Positions 23,282-34,200 of a stretch of 35,552 nt of DNA are shown here, in pieces. Both the position numbers and the translations under genes were made by a program. The stretch is from FW021-bin31 sp964478125. Its GTDB lineage: Bacteria; Bacteroidota; Bacteroidia; Chitinophagales; Chitinophagaceae. The notes under the pieces were generated by a model. That model saw only the letters and a list, made by a program, of their open reading frames with translations. It ran no database searches and was not told where the DNA came from. Every line of letters starts with the position of its first letter. Positions within the stretch are counted from its first letter, which is position 1. Where the stretch lies: the NCBI GenBank assembly GCA_964478125.1, contig CAYZGR010000034.1:1-35552 (forward strand), read 5' to 3'.

Positions 23282-26200
23282 TTATAAGTTTAAATTAATG
23301 CCAAACAGGAAAGCCCTGGCTACGGGATATCTTCCTAAATCAACGCCATAGGTATCCATACCTACTTCAGGATCAAATCCACTGTAGTTGGTAAGCGTAA
23401 AAACATTTTGTCCGGTAATGTAAATTCTAAGGGACTGAATATGCAACCTTTCACTTATCCGATCCGGCAATGTATATCCCAGCGTAATGTTTTTTAACCT
23501 GGTGTAGGAGCCATTCTCAATATAAAAGGTAGAAGCTCTTCCAAAGTTATTATTGGGATCTGAGGCAGATATTCTGGGAATATTGGAATGGGGATTATCC
23601 GGACTCCAGGCATGCAATATCTGCTTTAGCATGTTATACCCCTGCTGGCTGGCATTCAGCCCGGTAAATTTTATGGCATTGAATAATTTATTTCCGGAGA
23701 CGCCCTGAATAAACAGGTTCAGGTCAAAATTGTGATAACTGAAATTCGCATTTAAACCATAACTGAAATCGGGGAAAGCACTACCCCTGTAAACCCGGTC
23801 TTCCGGACTGATCTTCCCATCCCCGTTTGCATCAAAGAATTTCAAATCCCCGGGTTTTGCAAAAGGCTGTATTTTTTCCCCGTCTTTATTTACATAGCTG
23901 TCCACTGCCTGCTGGCTTTTAAAGGTCCCTTCGGATTTCAACACATAATAGGAAAACAACGGCTGGCCGGCTATGGTACGTATGGGGTCAAGCGTGGCAC
24001 GCACCTCATAATACCCTCCAATACCGTTAGGGAAAATATCATTATCTAATGAAATAACCTTGTTCTTGACGCTGGATAAATTCATATTTATATTATAGGT
24101 AAGCTTATGTCCGGGATGGCTGTGATAGCCCAACGCTACTTCCCATCCGATGTCCCGGGCCGTTCCCGGCAAATTTATAAAAGGGCCGTTTTGGACGCCG
24201 GCTGTGGAAGGTACCGGGATTTGCTCTATCATACGTTCGGTGATCCTTCGGAAATAATCGGCGGTCAGGCTGAGTCTGTTATTCAAAAAAACCGCATCCA
24301 AACCTATATCGGATTGCCTGGAAATGGCCCATCTGATATTCGGATTTGAAATGGTATTTTGTGCAAGGCCGTACACCTGCTTGGCGGGCGATCCCAATAT
24401 AGAAGGATAGAGTTTTTCAAAAGGTACGTTAACCGCATAATCGGGTAAGCTTGCCAGATTACCCATTTTCCCCCAGCTCCCGCGAATTTTCAAGTCATCC
24501 AACCACTGGATCCCCTGCATGAAATTTTCTTCACTAATACGCCACCCTGCTGACAAGGAGGGGTAATATTCCCATCTGTTATAGCTGGGTAATTTGGAAG
24601 AGCCGTCTCTGCGCAGTATCCCTGTAAACAAATATTTATCCTTATAAGTATAGTTGACTCTCCCAAAATAAGATACCAGAATATTTTCATGTACTTCGCT
24701 GGTGGGAGGAAATATTTCCTGTGCATTAATAAAGTACCTGAATTGAGGATCTTCTCTGGTAAAATCTTTTGCATACACCTCGAAGCTCTCATAACTTGAT
24801 TTTTGATACGTAAAGCCGAGCAATACATTTAATTGATGTACCTGATTAAATAGATGTTCATAATTTAAAGTCTGTTCGGCAAGCAGGTCCTGCTCATTCC
24901 CATTACTCATCGTCAGGGTATTATCAAAAAATTTCTTCCCCGTTTCCAAAACCCTTGGTTCGAATTGTTTAGCAGTATTTATGTCCCTGGTAATAGCCAG
25001 ATTGGATTTAAAAGACAGGCCTTTCAGAAGGTTTAACTTAACATAAGGATTAACAAATATGCCCGTTTGCGGGTTATGATAATCCAGCCTTTTTAAATAA
25101 GCGACCGGGTTAATAATATCCCCGTAAGAACCCGCGTATTTATCCGGCAATCCGTTAAACGAGCCGTCCGGTTTATAAATACTTACGTTAGGAGGATAAA
25201 AAATAGCAGAAATAATAGCGCCCTGGTATCCGCTTGTTGTATTGGTTCCATATTGGCCATCCTGGTATGAAAGAGCAAGATGTTCTCCAAGGGTAAGCCA
25301 GTTCGTGATTTGATGATCCGAATTAATTCTAAAATTATATCTTTGGGAATACGTATTGAGTAGTATTCCTTCATCCTTTCGATAATCAAAGGAGGAATAA
25401 AAAGTGGACTTTTCACTTCCACCCCTCAGACCTACATTGTAGTCCTGCATCATGCCCGTGCGAAAGATGGCATCCATCCAATTGGTTTTTGTGATCTGTC
25501 CTTCAGGATAAACAGATGCATCAAACACCGGTTTACGGGGCTGTCCGGCATTATCCGCTGCCAGATTACTTACCTGGGCATATTCGGCCGCATTAAGCGC
25601 CTGTGGTATTTTCCATGCATTCTGAAAGCCTATTTTTGCATTCAGGTCCAGGCTCAACTTTCCCGATTCTCCTTTTTTAGTGGTAATGAGAATAACGCCT
25701 CCCGAAGCGCGTGCGCCATAGATGGCCGCCGAAGCATCTTTTAGTACTGAAATTGAAGCAATATCATTGGGATTCAACGGCCCTCCATTATAAATTGAAC
25801 CGTCGACGACCACTAAAGGGCTCTCAGAATTGAGCCCTCCAAGCCCGCGGATATTGATCTGGGGAGTTGAAGTCGGATCGCCTCCATTATCCTGTACAGT
25901 GACTCCGGGTGCGCTTCCCTGTAAAGCCTGCTGCATATCCTTATAAGACCTCGAACCCAGATTTTCCAGATTCACATCCGAAATAGCCCCGGTAACATCT
26001 TTCTTTTGCTGGGTACCGTAACCTACCACAACAACCTCATTCAGGCCGTGAGCCGACGGTGTCAATGTAATATCAAGTTCATTTTTATCATTCACGGCTA
26101 TTTCCTGCGTCTCAAATCCAACATAACTGATCTCCAGGACCGCGTTATCGGAAACCGTCAATGTGAATTTCCCATCTGCATCCGTAACGGTACCCTGGCC

Positions 26201-26503
26201 GGCGCCCTTTACCCGAATCGTTACACCGACCAGCGGGTTCCCGGAAGGATCCTTTACCGTTCCCTGAATCTCATGCTGGGGATTTATGGGATCTTCCCCG
26301 GGAAAAATCATGCCCTCTACCCCCACCATGTCGATATTCATCTTATCTGGGTAAAGACCTAAAGGGAGATCAGCGGCCCCTCTTACCTGTGCTGAGAGCA
26401 AAAGGCAACCCATAAAGAAAATAAGCGGAAAATGGCTCCTCATCCTCCTCTTATATCCGCTTCCTTTGCAAAAGGAAGCGCTAAGCAGTAATTTTTTTCT
26501 CAT
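23282..26503 (-). CDS. SusC/RagA family TonB-dependent outer-membrane transporter (pair 1)
   Basis: This is a 1073-residue beta-barrel importer. After a leader (about 1-43) come a carboxypeptidase-regulatory-like domain (IQGTVKDPSGNPLVGVTIRV to SYVGFETQEI, about 78-150), the SusC signature NEVVVVGYGTQQKKDVTGA, and the plug with NIRGLGGLNSESPLVVVDG and ISVLKDASAAIYGARASGGVI, followed by the barrel ending LFGINLNL. An internal ATG (26443) would give a shorter leader and is an alternative start. On the minus strand TATCTTTC at 26528-26535 is a possible -7 box. It heads the operon with SusD and GDPD. TonB-driven uptake of a substrate bound by SusD is the expected role. Confidence 0.94.
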   Translation of the reverse strand: MRKKLLLSASFCKGSGYKRRMRSHFPLIFFMGCLLLSAQVRGAADLPLGLYPDKMNIDMVGVEGMIFPGEDPINPQHEIQGTVKDPSGNPLVGVTIRVKGAGQGTVTDADGKFTLTVSDNAVLEISYVGFETQEIAVNDKNELDITLTPSAHGLNEVVVVGYGTQQKKDVTGAISDVNLENLGSRSYKDMQQALQGSAPGVTVQDNGGDPTSTPQINIRGLGGLNSESPLVVVDGSIYNGGPLNPNDIASISVLKDASAAIYGARASGGVILITTKKGESGKLSLDLNAKIGFQNAWKIPQALNAAEYAQVSNLAADNAGQPRKPVFDASVYPEGQITKTNWMDAIFRTGMMQDYNVGLRGGSEKSTFYSSFDYRKDEGILLNTYSQRYNFRINSDHQITNWLTLGEHLALSYQDGQYGTNTTSGYQGAIISAIFYPPNVSIYKPDGSFNGLPDKYAGSYGDIINPVAYLKRLDYHNPQTGIFVNPYVKLNLLKGLSFKSNLAITRDINTAKQFEPRVLETGKKFFDNTLTMSNGNEQDLLAEQTLNYEHLFNQVHQLNVLLGFTYQKSSYESFEVYAKDFTREDPQFRYFINAQEIFPPTSEVHENILVSYFGRVNYTYKDKYLFTGILRRDGSSKLPSYNRWEYYPSLSAGWRISEENFMQGIQWLDDLKIRGSWGKMGNLASLPDYAVNVPFEKLYPSILGSPAKQVYGLAQNTISNPNIRWAISRQSDIGLDAVFLNNRLSLTADYFRRITERMIEQIPVPSTAGVQNGPFINLPGTARDIGWEVALGYHSHPGHKLTYNINMNLSSVKNKVISLDNDIFPNGIGGYYEVRATLDPIRTIAGQPLFSYYVLKSEGTFKSQQAVDSYVNKDGEKIQPFAKPGDLKFFDANGDGKISPEDRVYRGSAFPDFSYGLNANFSYHNFDLNLFIQGVSGNKLFNAIKFTGLNASQQGYNMLKQILHAWSPDNPHSNIPRISASDPNNNFGRASTFYIENGSYTRLKNITLGYTLPDRISERLHIQSLRIYITGQNVFTLTNYSGFDPEVGMDTYGVDLGRYPVARAFLFGINLNL

Positions 26504-26782
26504 CTTGTCTCTTTTTATTTTACAAAGGAAAGATACCTATTTTTATTATATTTATATAAAAATTTTTACTAAATAAATTTTTTGAATGAAATATTTAATC
26601 CTGTAGAGGTTAGACGTCGGTAAAAAGAGGTTCCTCAAGTCCCGGCCCTGCGTGGACGGGCCCTTTTGAAATACCGGTTATTGCCCGTGCATGATATTTC
26701 CGGCATTAGGGTAATTAAAGAATCCGCATGTATTAAATTCCTGATCCTATAAGATTTAAGGGAGGATATTTTATTTTTTTCG
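26504..26782. other. Intergenic region between phospholipase C and SusC (pair 1)
   Basis: The right part, 26581-26782, has moderate GC with a small inverted repeat (GGCCC with GGGCC around 26643-26661, then TTTT). The left part, 26520-26580, is very AT-rich and is the likely SusC promoter region. No gene is seen. The PLC gene has no clear intrinsic terminator, so partial read-through into susC is possible. Confidence 0.45.
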
Positions 26783-29308
26783 TTACACCTTTCCTCCCAT
26801 TAACGGGTCGGTAAAACTATCCTTTCCGGTCTCGACATGTCCGGCATAGCGCCTTTCAAAATGACTGAATCCTTTCACCCTTATACTGAAATCATACCAG
26901 CCGTGGCTATTGGTCAGATCTAAAACAAGGGTACGTTCCGGACTATTGGCGTCTAATCTTTTAGTTAAAGGCTTGTTCTTATAGGCATTGTCAATAATGT
27001 GAACGGTATGGGAACGAGTCGTGTCAAGACCGGTCAATTTGAGAGAAATGTTACCTGAAAGCTTTTTAACCAGGCCTTTACTTTTTTCATATTCACAAAT
27101 AACGGCTACCGGGTCCTTTTTGTTTCCTTTAAATTCCCTATAAAATCCATTGGGACCATGAATACGGAAATGATAGTTTTTCCCCTTGGAACCTTCTATG
27201 GGCCATACATCGGAAAGGCTGTCTCCCGCTTTCACAGTGTAGGAACGATTTTTCCCCGAAAAATAAATATTAAAGGCAGACCCTGATGCTTTTTTACCAA
27301 AGCATTCCTTACTGGCTGTAAAGGTTATTCTAAAGTGCTTCTTGTCCTGTTCAAGCCGGCCTTCGGCATAAAGCTGGTAAGGAATAGCACATGCAGGTTT
27401 TATTCCCGGTTCCTGCTTTGGCAATAATCCCGAGGATAACGGGTCTTTATTGACCGCAGCTATTTCCCTTTTGCTCAGCGCACTATAATCGCTCGGAGCC
27501 TTTTTGAATTTAGCGTTATAAATTTTTTCAATGAACGGATCTTTTTTAAGGAAAGGCAATTGAGGTACCTCCTCCCCATTGTAAGGTTTAAATACAGTGG
27601 TCAAATCTCCGCATATAGCTCTGCGCCATTTACTAATGTTAGTCTCCCGGATGTCTTTCCCGGATTTTTGACTTAAAAACCCTTCTAAAAATTGCAAAGT
27701 AGAGGTATGGTCAAACACCTGGGAACAAACCTTTCCGCCCCGGCTCCAGGGCGAAGCAATGATCATGGGAACACGGAAGCCCAGACCGACGGGGCCGGTT
27801 CGCGTTCTGCTCTTGTATATCCCTTGTGCCAGTTCATCTTCTTTATATATGTATTCCACGCCGGTTTGTATTCCAGAGGAACATTTACCGGTTCCGGGAT
27901 CTCGGGGATCCGGAGCAACAAAGGGAGGCACGTGATCAAAATATCCATCGTTTTCATCAAAAGTAACGATAAAGATCGTTTTCTTCCATACCTCGGGGTT
28001 CTTTGTCAGGATGTCTAAAATTTCTGAAACATATAAGGTGCCATACCAGGGAGCACTCGGATGATCTGAAAAATTTTGAGCGCTGGCGAGCCAGGATACG
28101 GCAGGTAGATCACCGCTTTCCACATCCTTTCTAAATTGAAATAAGGGGTCACTCTTAGGAACCGGAAGTTTTCTTTTTTCCTGGTGATCCTCATATTCCA
28201 AAGTAGCCAGTTCATGAAAATCCGGATCTTCCGAATTAGTGGTAAAGGCCCGTTGGTATAAATTTTTTTGATGTGCGGATAATTTCTCAAAATTGGATGG
28301 ACTCCACTCCTCCAGTTCTTTTTTCTTTTGGGCGAGAACCGCCTGCTTTATCGCTATCTCTTTCCTCTTTTTTTTAAAGGAAGGGTCTGCTCCCGAAGGA
28401 GACAGTTTACTCACTTCATTTTGTAATTTTTTAATTTCTTCCGGAAGCTTGTTAATCTGTTGTCTTAGACTCTGAATATACCTGGGCGAAAATTTGACAT
28501 TATAAGGAGCAAACCACTCCAAAGGATTACAGCCAAAATTGGACAACCAGGCTCTCTGGTCGCCGGACAATCCACCGCCACAATCTATATCATTCTGATA
28601 AAACTTCCAGGATATGCCATTGGCTTCCAGTCTTTCAGGAAAGGTATCGAATTGTAATACCCCCCATCGGTCACTACTCAGGTTTCTCATAATAGCTATG
28701 GAATGAGGCGCTTGTTGCTCTCTTACGGTTCCCGTCCAGAAAAACAAACGATTTGGATTGGTGCTGGTCATACCAGAACAAAAATTCTGGTCACATACGG
28801 TAAAAGCATCTGCCATTGCATAATAAAAGGGAATATCCTCACGGGTATAGTGTCCCATTGTCAATGGCATTTCAGCATATTTTTCGTCCCGGACCCGTTT
28901 AGCGGGGACCCAGTTATCGAACCGTCCCTGGTTCCAGGCATCCACCTGACTGGGACGCGAATGCGGCACAGAACCCATCCAGGTTATTTTGGTATTTTTT
29001 ATATCAAAACGAAAAGGAGCAAAAGTTTCCCCTTTTTCATTGCTCTGTAACCATGCCAGATTCCCATTTGGTAAAGTAATCGCCCGGGGGTCGTTATAGC
29101 CCCGAACCCCTTTGAGCGTACCAAAAGTATGATCAAAGGAACGGTTTTCCTGCATGAGAATAACCACATGTTCGGCATCTAAATAAGAACTTCCTTTTTC
29201 AGGATTTATAGCAGCAGCTCGTTTGATAGAGGCCGGCAGCATACTCGAAAATCCGGCTGTCCCGGTGAGCATGGTCATTTTTTTAAGAAACTCGCGTCTG
29301 GTATCCAT
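26783..29308 (-). CDS. Phospholipase C, phosphocholine-specific type, Tat-exported
   Basis: This is an 841-residue phosphoesterase of the bacterial non-toxic phospholipase C family (PF04185 plus C-terminal DUF756 domains, PF05506), which cleaves phospholipids to diacylglycerol and a phospho-headgroup. The Tat leader is MDTRREFLKKMTMLTGTAGF. Core motifs are VVILMQENRSFDHTFGTLKGVRGY (48-71), the nucleophile region GMTSTNPNR with Thr181/Thr183, SDHPSAPWYG near 414-423 and TFDENDGYFDHVPPF (449-463), which carries metal ligands. A charged helical insert (about 278-335, LRQQINKLPEEIKKLQNEVS and KKKRKEIAIKQAVLAQKKK) separates the core halves. Two beta-rich C-terminal repeats follow (about 640-830). 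It sits between two SusCD pairs on the same strand, suggesting lipid-derived uptake. True headgroup specificity is unknown. Confidence 0.92.
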   Translation of the reverse strand: MDTRREFLKKMTMLTGTAGFSSMLPASIKRAAAINPEKGSSYLDAEHVVILMQENRSFDHTFGTLKGVRGYNDPRAITLPNGNLAWLQSNEKGETFAPFRFDIKNTKITWMGSVPHSRPSQVDAWNQGRFDNWVPAKRVRDEKYAEMPLTMGHYTREDIPFYYAMADAFTVCDQNFCSGMTSTNPNRLFFWTGTVREQQAPHSIAIMRNLSSDRWGVLQFDTFPERLEANGISWKFYQNDIDCGGGLSGDQRAWLSNFGCNPLEWFAPYNVKFSPRYIQSLRQQINKLPEEIKKLQNEVSKLSPSGADPSFKKKRKEIAIKQAVLAQKKKELEEWSPSNFEKLSAHQKNLYQRAFTTNSEDPDFHELATLEYEDHQEKRKLPVPKSDPLFQFRKDVESGDLPAVSWLASAQNFSDHPSAPWYGTLYVSEILDILTKNPEVWKKTIFIVTFDENDGYFDHVPPFVAPDPRDPGTGKCSSGIQTGVEYIYKEDELAQGIYKSRTRTGPVGLGFRVPMIIASPWSRGGKVCSQVFDHTSTLQFLEGFLSQKSGKDIRETNISKWRRAICGDLTTVFKPYNGEEVPQLPFLKKDPFIEKIYNAKFKKAPSDYSALSKREIAAVNKDPLSSGLLPKQEPGIKPACAIPYQLYAEGRLEQDKKHFRITFTASKECFGKKASGSAFNIYFSGKNRSYTVKAGDSLSDVWPIEGSKGKNYHFRIHGPNGFYREFKGNKKDPVAVICEYEKSKGLVKKLSGNISLKLTGLDTTRSHTVHIIDNAYKNKPLTKRLDANSPERTLVLDLTNSHGWYDFSIRVKGFSHFERRYAGHVETGKDSFTDPLMGGKV

Positions 29309-29444
29309 AACTATAAAATGATCATTATACTAAAAATAAGCAGAGGGGCAGATAAAAATTACCGGCGCCCAAATTTGAGAACGAAACAATCTCATGCAAT
29401 TTTGACGTTCCTTTACCTTTCCTGAATCAAATATGAAAATCAGA

Positions 29445-31202
29445 TTACCACCCGGGGTTTTGATCAAGATTGGGATTTTTTTGCAGATCCTTAATGTTTA
29501 AAGGATAAAGATATTTCTTATCTTCCCAAACCCTTTTAATATTCGGCAGTCGTATCAAATATCCGCTGTTACCATCGGTTAAACGCCAGTCATCCGTCCC
29601 TACGTTTACATATTGTACACCGCTCTTTTTATTCTCAGGTTCCTGGCCGGTATAAAAATAGACATCCGGTTCGCCGTCTCCCGTTATATCCATAAGCGTA
29701 TTCGCGGAAGGTATATAAATCCCTGTCCAATCCATTTCCATTAATTTCCCTAACTTCCATCTGCGAATATCATCAAACCGGAAACCTTCCAACGACAGCT
29801 CAATACCACGACAGCGTCTGATTTCCAATAGGACAGGATCAGAGATAGCAGGGAAGTAGGTTTTTTGCAAATAGGGATCCACCTTCGTGGGAAGGGTCGT
29901 CGTACCATTCGTAATTCCCCCTCTTCTGCGCAATTCTCCAATTGTTTTATTCCAGTCTGCATCCGTAATGGTGCCCAACTCGGCTTTTGCTTCCGCATAA
30001 TTAAGCAATACTTCCGCATAACGGAAAATAGGAACCGAATTCGTGTTATAATCCCTGTCGTCATAATGCTCATCAGGAATACACCATTTAATAGGTTGAT
30101 ATCCTGAAAAAGTAACTGAAAAATTAGGAGGTGTACTGACTTCTACTCCGGAGGAGTTTTTCATTTTATAATCAGGCATCCGGATCGTTTGTTCGAGCCG
30201 CGTATCCCGGTTCTCAACCTCCTCCGTATAGGTCATGGTCTTATAATTTTTTTTGTCAGTAAAAGGAGTCCCGTCCCGCATTAAAAAAGTATTAATAAAG
30301 GGACGAATAAAACCTAAATGGTCTCCGTAAGTTCCACTGTTATACCACCAATTGGCATCATGGGTTCTGCCTAATGCGGTAGAATATACATTTGCAAGTA
30401 TTACCGCGGAGGCAATAGGCTGGTCGCTGGTAAAAACCTCTTTATAGGACTCATCTACTCCTGAACCATTGTATACGCTATAGGCTCCGCCGTCCATGAT
30501 GGCTTCAGAAGCCTTTACACATTCATTGAGCCACTTATCAGCAGTACTTTCCAATTTTAATTCCGAATGATATTTCCGGTAAGTTCCCTCAAAAAGGCAA
30601 ATTCTTGATTTTAATGCAAGCGCTACATCTTTGGTAATTTTAGTTCTGGAAGGTTCCCTATCGGTACTGATATTCTGAATGGCATAATCAATATCGGCAA
30701 GGACAGAATCCATTACCTTAGCCCGGGGATCACGCGGAGCCGTAAGTTCTTTACTATCAATAGCCAGGGGCTTAGATATCCAGGGCACTTTACCATATCT
30801 CTTTACCTTTCTAAAATAAAACCAGGCCCTGTAGAAACGGGCAATGCCATTATAATTGGCTCTTACCTCCTGAGGAATAACCGACCGGTTATTTTCCTGA
30901 AGAAAATAATTAACATTCCTCAGACTGTCCCAATCCCAACGATCGACCGTTCTTGAATTGAGCACCCCGCTTCTCAGAAGATCATTCACATTCTGACCGG
31001 AAGTATAATCAGAAAGCTGGTCTGCGTGGGTAATGTCTGATGCAGTCGGCACCATATTATAAAATGAATTTGTATACTTCTCCAGGCCGTCTTCACTGCT
31101 AAAGACTTGCTGAGCATTAGGGGTATCCTTTGAGATTTCATTCATATCACAGCTCACAAAAATCAGGCCCAATGCAAGAAAAATGATATTTAGCTTTTTC
31201 AT
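29445..31202 (-). CDS. SusD/RagB family surface lipoprotein (pair 2)
   Basis: This 585-residue lipoprotein has the lipobox IFVSC (Cys18) followed by DMNEIS, an acidic stretch compatible with surface export. SusD features are FSSEDGLEKYTNSFYNMV, the motif ARFYRAWFYFRKVKRYGKVPWISKPL (about 121-146), FRYAEVLLNYAEAKAELG, ELSLEGFRFDDIRRWKLGKLM, and the C-terminal LYPLNIKDLQKNPNLDQNPGW. It is longer than pair 1. It starts 49 bases after SusC (pair 2) and is followed after 136 bases by phospholipase C, so the three genes could be one transcript. The ligand is unknown; context suggests a lipid or headgroup product. Confidence 0.94.
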   Translation of the reverse strand: MKKLNIIFLALGLIFVSCDMNEISKDTPNAQQVFSSEDGLEKYTNSFYNMVPTASDITHADQLSDYTSGQNVNDLLRSGVLNSRTVDRWDWDSLRNVNYFLQENNRSVIPQEVRANYNGIARFYRAWFYFRKVKRYGKVPWISKPLAIDSKELTAPRDPRAKVMDSVLADIDYAIQNISTDREPSRTKITKDVALALKSRICLFEGTYRKYHSELKLESTADKWLNECVKASEAIMDGGAYSVYNGSGVDESYKEVFTSDQPIASAVILANVYSTALGRTHDANWWYNSGTYGDHLGFIRPFINTFLMRDGTPFTDKKNYKTMTYTEEVENRDTRLEQTIRMPDYKMKNSSGVEVSTPPNFSVTFSGYQPIKWCIPDEHYDDRDYNTNSVPIFRYAEVLLNYAEAKAELGTITDADWNKTIGELRRRGGITNGTTTLPTKVDPYLQKTYFPAISDPVLLEIRRCRGIELSLEGFRFDDIRRWKLGKLMEMDWTGIYIPSANTLMDITGDGEPDVYFYTGQEPENKKSGVQYVNVGTDDWRLTDGNSGYLIRLPNIKRVWEDKKYLYPLNIKDLQKNPNLDQNPGW

Positions 31203-31251
31203 AATAAAAATCTTATTGTGCTATCAATTATTGTCTATTCATTTTTTACCC

Positions 31252-34200
31252 TTAAAAAGTTACGGAAACGCCTAACGAAAAACTCCGTAAAATCGGATAA
31301 TTTAATCCATCTCCTGCAGTCCCTCCTGAAACATCCGATTCGGATTTGGCTATACCGGTTTCGGGATCGATGTAAGGATCAATTTTTTGTAAAGGAGTAT
31401 ACATCCAAAGGTTCTGCCCGTCCAGGGATACTCTGATATCTTTGATTCCGGCATTTGATAAACCGTCTGATTGAATGGTATATCCTATCCCCAGGTTGTT
31501 TAACCGTATGTAAGCCACATTCATGAGGTACCTGGTTTGAGCCTGAGCAAGATCATTTGCCGACTGGGCCTCATATCCCACATAGTTGGGTAAAAAGGCA
31601 TCGGGGTTGTCTTCAGACCATATAATCCCCGGCTCAAGCTGCCACTTGGGCAATTGGTTGTAAGGCCGGTTGTATTGCCCCCAAAAGTTATCCGCTTCGC
31701 TGCTGGGATACCAGTCCCTTTGGCCAACCCCCTGAAAGAACGCAGAAATAAAGAAATGATTCCAGTTTAGGTTAATATTGGCTCCAAACCGATATCTTGC
31801 GCTGCTGTTCCCGATAATACGCCGGTCCCCGGGGTCGCTTACCCTGTTTTCACCATCATTAATTTCCCCATCGCCGTTCAAATCTTTGTACTTCAGGTTT
31901 CCTACCCCGAAAGTTCCATCAGGGGTATGGGGATTGAGGGCTTTATCCTGATTAGCGTGTTTTTCAACCTCTTCCTGCGATTGGAATATCCCTTCAGTAA
32001 CATATCCCCAGATTTCACCAACCATCTCTCCTACATAGTAATCGTCAAGGTTTTTCTCCGGGTTGTTATACCGGGTTATTTTTGCTTTATTATCCCCGAC
32101 ATTAAAACCTATATTATAGGTCAACTTCTTTCCGGCTACATTATTAATTTCATCGGACCAGGCTACTTTTAATTCCCATCCCGTCGTACGAAGATCCGCA
32201 TAATTCCCCTTTGGGGTCTGCGCTCCAAAAACCCTTGGAGGAGTCAAAGCTGTCGTGAACATGTTTGTCGTATTCCGAATGTAAACATCTCCACTCAGAC
32301 TCAACCGATTGCTAAACATCCATAAATCCAGTCCCAAATCAGAGGTGGTGACCGTCTCCCATGTCAATCCTTCGGGAAGAACCCTGGGCATAGAGATCGC
32401 TTGTGGTTGTTCTCCGTCTATGATATTGGATATCTTCTTTATCGGCAATTGTTGCTGATAGGTATAAGGCGCAATATTACCATTTCCCAAAGAGCCGTAA
32501 GAACCTCTGATTTTCAATCCGGAGACCAACTCTTTGGAAATATGCCAAAAAGGTTCTTCCGAAAGAAACCATCCGGCCGAGAAGGAAGGAAAGAATCCAA
32601 ATCTCTGGTTACTCGGAAACTTTGAATTCCCATCATAACGTCCGCTTAAAGTAACCAGGTAACGATGTTTGTAATTGTAATTCAGTTGATAAAATACACC
32701 GAACAAATCCCAGGCATTATATCTACCCGCAGTAGAAATTCCATCGCCAAGAGCCAAATTAATATTGTCTGCATCTTCAAATGCCAGTCCATTTCTCCTG
32801 AGATAAACCGAATCATATTGTTGACGTTCATAATTGCTGCCCACTGTTAAATCTACATTATGTCCCGCTCCAAATGTATTTACATATTCTCCATATAAAT
32901 TCAATGCATAATAATTGGTGTTTTCATTAGTTAATGCTAAGTTATTTTGATTTGTTCCTAAAAGCGTTGTTTGTCCTTTGGCCTTGCTGTAAGGTACCGG
33001 CACTCTTTTCTCCTTTATATTGTTTCTGGTATTTTTATAAGAAAAATTGCCTTTCAAAGAGAGTTTATTATCAAAAAAATTACCCTCTAATTGTATCTTA
33101 TCGCTGAGCACCTGGTTATTAAAATCTTTGCCATTTTTTCCATAATAAAAATCCCCCACAGTATAGGCCCCTGAAAAGGATATGGTTCCGTCAGGATTTA
33201 ACATAGGGGCCGAAGGATGTCCTTCATCCTGAATATTCCTCCATATTCCACCCCCTTCTCCCACATTCAGAGGATTAAAGTATAATCTTTTGGCAAAGCT
33301 GAAGTTATTGCTCAGTTTCAACCAGGAGAAAAGTTTCACCTCCCCTTTCGCTCTAAGATTGTACATATTATAATCGTCCGAATTATACCGGAACAATCCG
33401 GCCTGCCCCTGATATCTTCCTGAAACAATAAAGCTGGCCCGGTCGTTACCTGCGGAAGCGGAGAAATTATAATCCTGGCTACTTAACCATTTTTTGTATA
33501 ACTCATGGTACCAGTCAGTACTTGCATAATATACATAGTTGCCATTATCATCCACTACCACATCCGGTAAACTGGGATCCTCGTGGTGTTTTTTAAACGC
33601 TTCCAGGTAATCCAATGAAAAAGGCTGGGTTTTATTAATATTTTTAGGGACAAATCCCTGGCCATTTAAATAAGCTTTATAAAAGTTTTTAACGTAGGTA
33701 TATCCATCTGTAACAAAACCGGGCTTAACAGCAGGTTGTTTGAAGCCTACCCGGGCATTTACATTAATGGAAAACCCTTTCTTCACCCCGCTTTTTGTTG
33801 TAATCTGAATGACTCCAAAGGCGGCCCGCGCCCCGTATTCTGCAGAAGCGGCAGGACCCTTCAGTACCGATATAGACTGTATGTCATTGGGATTTATCAT
33901 GCTGGGATCGCCCTCTACCCCATCAATTAAGACCAAAGCACTTCCTCCCTGTCCAATGGAAGTTTCACCCCGTATATTGATAGCGGGCTTTGCAAAGGGT
34001 TTACCGTCCGGTATATCAATATTCACATTGGGACTAACGCCTTGTAAACCCTGATTTAAATTAATCATGGGTCTGCTTGTAAGTTCTTCACCGGAAATTT
34101 GGTCAACCGCCCCCGTAATATTCCTTTTACTTTGTGTGGAATAGCCCACTACTACCAATTGGTTCAATCCCGTTGAAGAAGTGGTCAATTGAATGGTAAA

